64,000 bases of DNA from Primula veris (Eukaryota > Streptophyta > Magnoliopsida > Ericales > Primulaceae): NCBI GenBank assembly GCA_963682055.1, contig OY821746.1, forward strand, positions 26,726,481 to 26,790,480, written 5' to 3'. The position numbers and the translations under genes are program-made. The notes below the pieces were generated by a model. That model saw only the letters and a list, made by a program, of their open reading frames with translations, had not been told where the DNA came from and did no database searches. Position 1 is the stretch's first letter. Every line of letters starts with the position of its first letter. Shown piece after piece: positions 59,883-64,000 of the stretch.

Positions 59883-60521
59883 TTAAGAAGAGCTACTGCA
59901 GGAGGAGCACGACAGTAATTGACCGAGCTCAATCTCTTCGTCATCCGTCGTTGTGTACCCATCAGACTCATCACCATCAAAACGCTCCTCAGAAATGAGG
60001 GCATCAAAATTGGTCGTATGAGCCCCAACACAAGTTAGCGTCTGAAGCCGCGCGTTGAACTCGGTTTCTTTGGCGAACTCGTGAGCATCCGAGGCCGCTT
60101 TACGGCAATCATCGTCAAAGGAGAGGTTACGGCGAGCTTCAATAACAGCTGCGGAAGCATCATATCTGGCACGGGACAAACGAAAATACTTCACCAACAC
60201 GTTGGCCTTGGTCACAAGCAACTTTAATTTGCCGAAGTACTCGCCCTTTGCACGCCAATATCGATCCAAACGACACTCCTGAACCTCAACAGCATGCTCG
60301 GCACGGCGAACGTATTCTCGAAAAGAGGCCGCCTGGGTTTTCAGCTTGGTCCGCAGTCGAGCACATTGGTCGGTCAATTTGACATTTTTGCTCATCAAAA
60401 CAATGTAGGGCCACCTGTCAGGCACCTCACTAGCCGCACCAGATGAGACCTCGTCCCGGGCAGCACCAGTAGGTCCTAACCCCGGGTTAACTAGGCATGG
60501 AGAACCAGCCTGGTGCGACAT
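59883..60521 (-). CDS. Antisense ORF 2 of the retrotransposon, coiled-coil protein of unknown function
   Basis: 212 codons from ATG 60521, antisense to the element. The central part is charged and helical (residues about 50-140, e.g. YVRRAEHAVEVQECRLDRYW), then an acidic stretch (DGDESDGYTTTDDEEIELGQL) and a Ser/Cys tail. I recognise no known domain. Twelve bases upstream of the ATG, at 60534, is an excellent splice acceptor: a pyrimidine tract of about 25 bases ending TATAG|GCA. The frame stays open across it in phase 0, so this may be an alternative last exon of the antisense gene at 60667-63124 rather than a separate gene. Codon use and GC match the rest of the element. Confidence 0.6.
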   Translation of the reverse strand: MSHQAGSPCLVNPGLGPTGAARDEVSSGAASEVPDRWPYIVLMSKNVKLTDQCARLRTKLKTQAASFREYVRRAEHAVEVQECRLDRYWRAKGEYFGKLKLLVTKANVLVKYFRLSRARYDASAAVIEARRNLSFDDDCRKAASDAHEFAKETEFNARLQTLTCVGAHTTNFDALISEERFDGDESDGYTTTDDEEIELGQLLSCSSCSSSS

Positions 60522-60666
60522 AGTAGCATGTGCCTATAAAAAAAAGAGGGGGGGAGAAGAACGATAAAAGATGAATAAAAAAAAAAAAAAAAAGAAAGAA
60601 GCTACAAAAAAAAAGAGAGGATTTTTTATACAAGCTACAAAGAAAACGACAAAACAAGCTATTTTA

Positions 60667-63124
60667 TTAATCCGACAACCCCTCAACAGACGCCGAAGTC
60701 TCTACTACATCGGCAAAATGAATATCTCGCAATGAATTAATTTGCGTCCCCAAACGCTCACGAATGACCGCCTCGATTCGGTTCAAGGCAACAGTGGTTT
60801 CAGTTACCCCGGCCTTCGCATCCACCATGCGCTCTGCCCGGGACACACCACTCATTCCTTTTATATGCTCCAGCACCTCTAAGGCGCGAGCTCGGGCCCA
60901 ATACGCTTTGGCAAAGGATAGCACATGAGCGCAGTATACAGAGAAGTTGGCCATCATCGCTAACTTTTTCTGCTCCTCCGCCTGTGCCGTTTTCAGGGCA
61001 GACACCTTAGCCTTTTCGGCTTCCACGTCCGCAGCCAGGAGCAAGTTCTCCTCCTCTAGTTCGCCGTACTTAACGGCCATGCTCTCTTTTTCCACCTTCA
61101 ATTTCTCGACATCCTCGATCAGGTGCAGAAAGTCCACCGACAGCTTGTCATAATTCTCGCCCAGGATTTTCTTCTCGGCGACCAATTTCTCCTTCTCGGC
61201 GACCAATTTCTCCTTCTCGGCCACCAGCTTCTCTTTCTCAGCCCCTAGAGCTCCCAGCTGATCCCGTAGCGCCACGGTACTCACAGCAATCTGCACTTCA
61301 ACACATTAGTTTCCAAATAAAATACAAGTACCAAACCTATATAGTGAAATACGAGCCCCACGTACCCTCAGCGCATCCGCGTGGGCCTGCTCTATAACCG
61401 ACATTGTAGGTTGGGCAGATAGTCTTTCTGCATTCTTGAACACAAGGGGTTTCAGAGCCGTATACCCCATCTTCAAGGTTCTCGGTTGATCCAACAGTTC
61501 ACCCCTACATCGGTCAATGTACCGGGTCATTGCAACCCCGTCAACCAACCCCTTCTCGGATCCGTCGAGAGCCTCATCCTCGACACCCGTCACAACATCC
61601 CCGGCATTCTCTTCGCTGCCTTCCATTTCCACCCCCACGTCCTCCTCCAACTGCTCAATCTCAGGGGCCCTATGCTCGATCTCTTCCTCAGTACGGAGGG
61701 GCGAGCAAACGGGTAAATCTATCGGACCCTCGGTGGGGATAGGCGAGATGACAGGCAAAGTCATCGTACCCTCTCCCATGTTAGTCAAGAGGTTCATATG
61801 TCCGAATACATCGTCGATCGACCCCTGAAACACAATAATACCCATAGACCGGGCAAGAGCGAGGGTAACCAATGGAGAAGTCAGTAGCTGAAACAAGATG
61901 ACTAATAAAGCAAAGCACTAGCGAACCAAATGACAAACAACCAAAAGACAAGAAAATCATAATACATATACACATACCTCGCCCGGAGCAGAGGCATCCT
62001 CGGCGGTATCCCCTTGAGAAGCAGCAAGCACCCCCTCGCCCGAGCCAGCGTTAGCATCTTCCTCGGTAACCGATGTATCGGTTCCCCTAGCCCTCTTTGT
62101 TGTTTCAACGACAGGGTCAGATGCACGACGCTTAGAACAAACGGCTTTTTTCCCAAGCCGAGTAGCACATCGAGCCTGGACCACCTTTAAGAATTCCTCC
62201 TCGGGCTCTTTGGGGATCTCGGGTGCAGGATTCCCCCTGGTCACCGACCCCATAGGGTAACCGAGCAGCATGGGAGCCGTACGACTCGTAGGATCCGGCG
62301 TAGGTCCAGGCCCCCACCATTTCCAAAGAGCTAATAGAGCCTCTACGTTGGGAGCGTCGAGGTCTGGCACAGTGGGAGCATTGGTAGCCGGCCCAGGGAT
62401 CTGGTGTCCCGGACAAGCCCATTCACCAGACGCAATAACAATACCAAGATTGCGCTCTTTGTTGGTATCCGGCAATCCGAGGATGAGCCGGCAAAAGGAA
62501 CGCAAGGTTTTCAGATACGAGCTGCGCCGCTCAAAGCTCAAACTATAGACTCCGAAGACATCCTTCAGTTCAATCGGTATTCCGGACAGCTCCGATAGCC
62601 TTTGGATACCATTTAGAGTACGGTAACCATTTAGGGCCAGTTGGGCCGGAGCAATCTGGACGGCCTCAAAGAACGAAGCCACCCAGTTTGTAAAGGGCAG
62701 TCGAAGACCCCCAGTGAAGAATGCCGAAGAGCGCACAGCCACCTCGCCGGCAGGTACAAATCCCAGCACCTCCTCGTCAGAAATAGGAAGCCGGATATGT
62801 ATGTTGTCAGGTATTCCGGCAAGCTCCTTAAAATCCTTTTCCACGAATGTGCCAACTTGGGCCACACTTTGGGTCAAAATTTCCTATCCAAAGATCAGCA
62901 AAAGTCCATCAATATACTAACCAAATACACAAACTAGAACCACATCAATAGAACGAGAGCCACCCCCCCCCCCCCCCCACCACACAGATTACATCAGAAT
63001 CATCAGACATATATAGATAACCTGAACCATATACCAACGACACACCTATGACCACAACGACAAATCAAATACAACTCCTAAAAGAGGAAAGGGGGGAGAA
63101 CGAAAAATCACTTACAGTAATCAT
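60667..63124 (-). CDS. Antisense spliced gene inside the Tat element (gypsy-type transposon domain + coiled coil)
   Basis: Four proposed exons on the minus strand: 63124-63116 (MIT), 62883-61978, 61887-61366 and 61290-60667. All three introns are phase 0 with good borders (GTAAGT/TAG, GTATGT/CAG, GTACGT/CAG), giving 686 residues. Residues about 50-130 (FFTGGLRLPFTNWVASFFE, IAPAQLALNGYRTLNG) resemble the Pfam 'putative gypsy type transposon' family. A basic nuclear-signal-like region (KKAVCSKRRA, KRARG) is near 240-265, then an acidic segment (about 340-420), then a C-terminal coiled coil from about 490 with three AEKEKLV heptads. AATAAA overlaps the stop region (60661-60667). Upstream lie a TATA-like box (63402) and a TGACGTGGC site. 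Antisense ORFs are known in Tat elements; function unknown. The 9-base first exon is the weakest part. Confidence 0.68.
61172..61234 (-). repeat. 21-bp triplication encoding heptads
   Basis: Three consecutive 21-bp units (TTCTCGGCGACCAATTTCTCC and variants) at 61172, 61193 and 61214. In the antisense frame each encodes one AEKEKLV-type heptad, so the coiled coil grew by in-frame duplication. Confidence 0.9.
62963..62978. repeat. Poly-C tract (C16)
   Basis: Sixteen C in a row (G16 on the antisense transcript), inside intron 1 of the antisense gene. Length may be assembly-sensitive. Confidence 0.85.
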
Positions 63125-63130
63125 TATGAG

Positions 63131-63762
63131 CAAGCAAGCGCGAACAGCAGCAAGTCTTCCAACAAAACCACGAAACCCTAGATCAAGCGGCCGAACTTTT
63201 TTCCTTTTTGGCGGGAAGAATATGCTTTAGAGAGAGAGAGATTTTTTTCAGCAAATTCTGTGATAAAAATAAACAGGATTACTTGGCACAATAAAAAGGA
63301 GTGGAGTCACAAAAGGAATAAAATAATAACCGTCCTTTCGTGTAACAGAGGGTTACCTTTTTCCAACCATACAAAAGTCAACAACCGCTGCTCTTTTTAA
63401 CATATAAACGCTCCAGATTTCGCCACGTCAGCGCGTATCCCACTACCCAAGGCAGTTCACATCATTAGACCTAAATAAACGGCCAGTGGACCCTACCACG
63501 AAAAGCTTCCCACATACGCTACCACTACTATCACACCGAGAATATCCCCCGATTAAAGTTCCTCGACTCCCAACCAATCCTTACCCAAAGGGCACACCGA
63601 ACAAGGTGGACGAATACCGTTCCTAGCTTGATGGCAGGGAGCATCAAGTCTAACAACGCTCTCCGGGGGGATAACCGGGCATATTGTTCGGTGTATGCTC
63701 AGAAACATAAAAGAGAAGAAAACAGGAAATAAAATAGGACAGAAAAAGAAAATACACCCATC
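63131..63762. other. Intergenic DNA between two antisense frames
   Basis: No long open frame with signatures. It holds the 5' UTR and putative promoter of the antisense gene to the left and the 3' flank of the antisense frame to the right. Confidence 0.5.
63402..63430 (-). promoter_or_regulatory. Putative promoter of the antisense gene
   Basis: On the minus strand, TGACGTGGC (a bZIP-type ACGT site, 63422-63430) is followed 14 bases later by TTTATATG (63402-63409), a TATA-like box. A start near 63370 would give a 5' UTR of about 245 bases before ATG 63124, ending in the spliced 9-base exon. The support is motif spacing only. Confidence 0.4.
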
Positions 63763-64000
63763 CTACTTTTTCGAACTATCCCCCATAGCAACATCCCTCT
63801 TCGCCAAAAGTTCCTCCAGACGCTCCTTCTCCCTAACCAAACGAGAAATCGCCATCTCAGCCTGTTTCATAGCGCAAGACTGAGACTCGCATTTTTGCTC
63901 GGCCTTGAGACGAGCAGTGCCCTCATCGTCCCAATATTGTTTAAACCTCCTTGCTTCAGTCCGAGCACACATGAGATCATGTTTCAGCCATGACATCTCA
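63763..64000 (-). CDS. Antisense ORF 3, partial at right edge, coiled coil
   Basis: The minus-strand frame is open from the window edge to a stop at 63763, about 78 codons. It is strongly charged and helical, with leucine/alanine heptad character (CARTEARRFKQYWDDEG, LVREKERLEELLAKRD), and ends GDSSKK. The 5' part lies beyond the window. It is probably the end of another antisense unit of the same retrotransposon or a paralogue of the left gene's coiled-coil end; not identifiable further. Confidence 0.5.
   Translation of the reverse strand, partial: EMSWLKHDLMCARTEARRFKQYWDDEGTARLKAEQKCESQSCAMKQAEMAISRLVREKERLEELLAKRDVAMGDSSKK

Larger units (their letters stand above)
52083..64000 (+). mobile_element. 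Ty3/gypsy LTR retrotransposon, Tat lineage (3' end outside window)
   Basis: Order: 5' LTR (52083-52651), primer-binding site, gag (52731-54386), pol (54441-58649) with protease, RT, RNase H, a second RNase H and integrase, tandem repeats (58751-59589), then an antisense coding region (59883 to beyond 63996). The second RNase H between RT/RNase H and integrase, the lack of an integrase chromodomain and extra ORFs before the 3' LTR are known Tat-lineage traits. At least 11.9 kb is present. I found no second copy of the LTR, so the element continues past the right edge. Base composition is clearly more GC-rich than the flanking DNA. The long intact pol suggests a fairly recent insertion, but without the 3' LTR the age cannot be judged. 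Confidence 0.92.

Noticed and set aside
61486..61828. Plus-strand open frames of 70-103 codons opposite the antisense gene
   Set aside because: Ser/Pro/Arg-rich shadows of the acidic antisense exon. No motif.
63000..64000. 3' LTR of the retrotransposon
   Set aside because: I searched for the LTR start (TGATAGAACATA), its hairpin and its TATA region and found none, so the 3' LTR lies outside the window.

Overview
The window is nuclear DNA of a flowering plant, almost certainly a eudicot. It is AT-rich, its genes have spliced GT-AG introns (one over 6 kb), and its protein families are plant-typical: a class A1 heat-shock factor, a group Ia bHLH factor, ATL RING-H2 ligases and a plastid-targeted RNA-binding protein. 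Intergenic DNA is packed with MITEs, hairpins and tandem repeats. I cannot name the species. One 200-base run of N is present.

Layout. 1-254 is a hairpin element. 888-2994 (-) is a four-exon PIG-X homologue of GPI-anchor synthesis. 4919-8410 (+) is a small conserved plant protein of unknown function. 9920-11117 is a MULE-like element with long inverted termini. 12957-20645 (-) is an HSFA1-type heat-shock factor whose 6.2-kb intron is full of degenerate repeats, including copies of its own exon 1 end. 20938-22025 is a 1.1-kb inverted repeat just upstream of that gene. 23489-25066 holds nested Tourist-like elements, the gap and a short-repeat cluster. 26392-27320 (+) and 39135-40121 (-) are ATL RING-H2 ligases, and 36029-38271 (+) is a group Ia bHLH factor. 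43610-47748 (-) encodes a two-RRM chloroplast ribonucleoprotein. 47749-52082 is repeat-rich and has no gene I can support.

From 52083 to the right edge lies one large Ty3/gypsy element of the Tat lineage. It has a 5' LTR, a primer-binding site resembling the tRNA-Asp complement, gag, and one long pol frame (protease, RT, degenerate RNase H, second RNase H, integrase). An array of 86-bp repeats follows. The 3' LTR is not in the window. On the opposite strand, between the repeats and the missing LTR, is a multi-exon gene (60667-63124) with all introns in phase 0, a region resembling the 'putative gypsy type transposon' domain, and a coiled-coil end. A second antisense frame (59883-60533) has an excellent splice acceptor, and a third runs off the right edge.

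The host genes are independent single transcription units with no operon logic. The most interesting items are the antisense spliced gene inside the retrotransposon, the single in-frame stop that cuts gag before its Cys/His motif, and the duplicated exon-intron junctions inside the HSFA1 intron.
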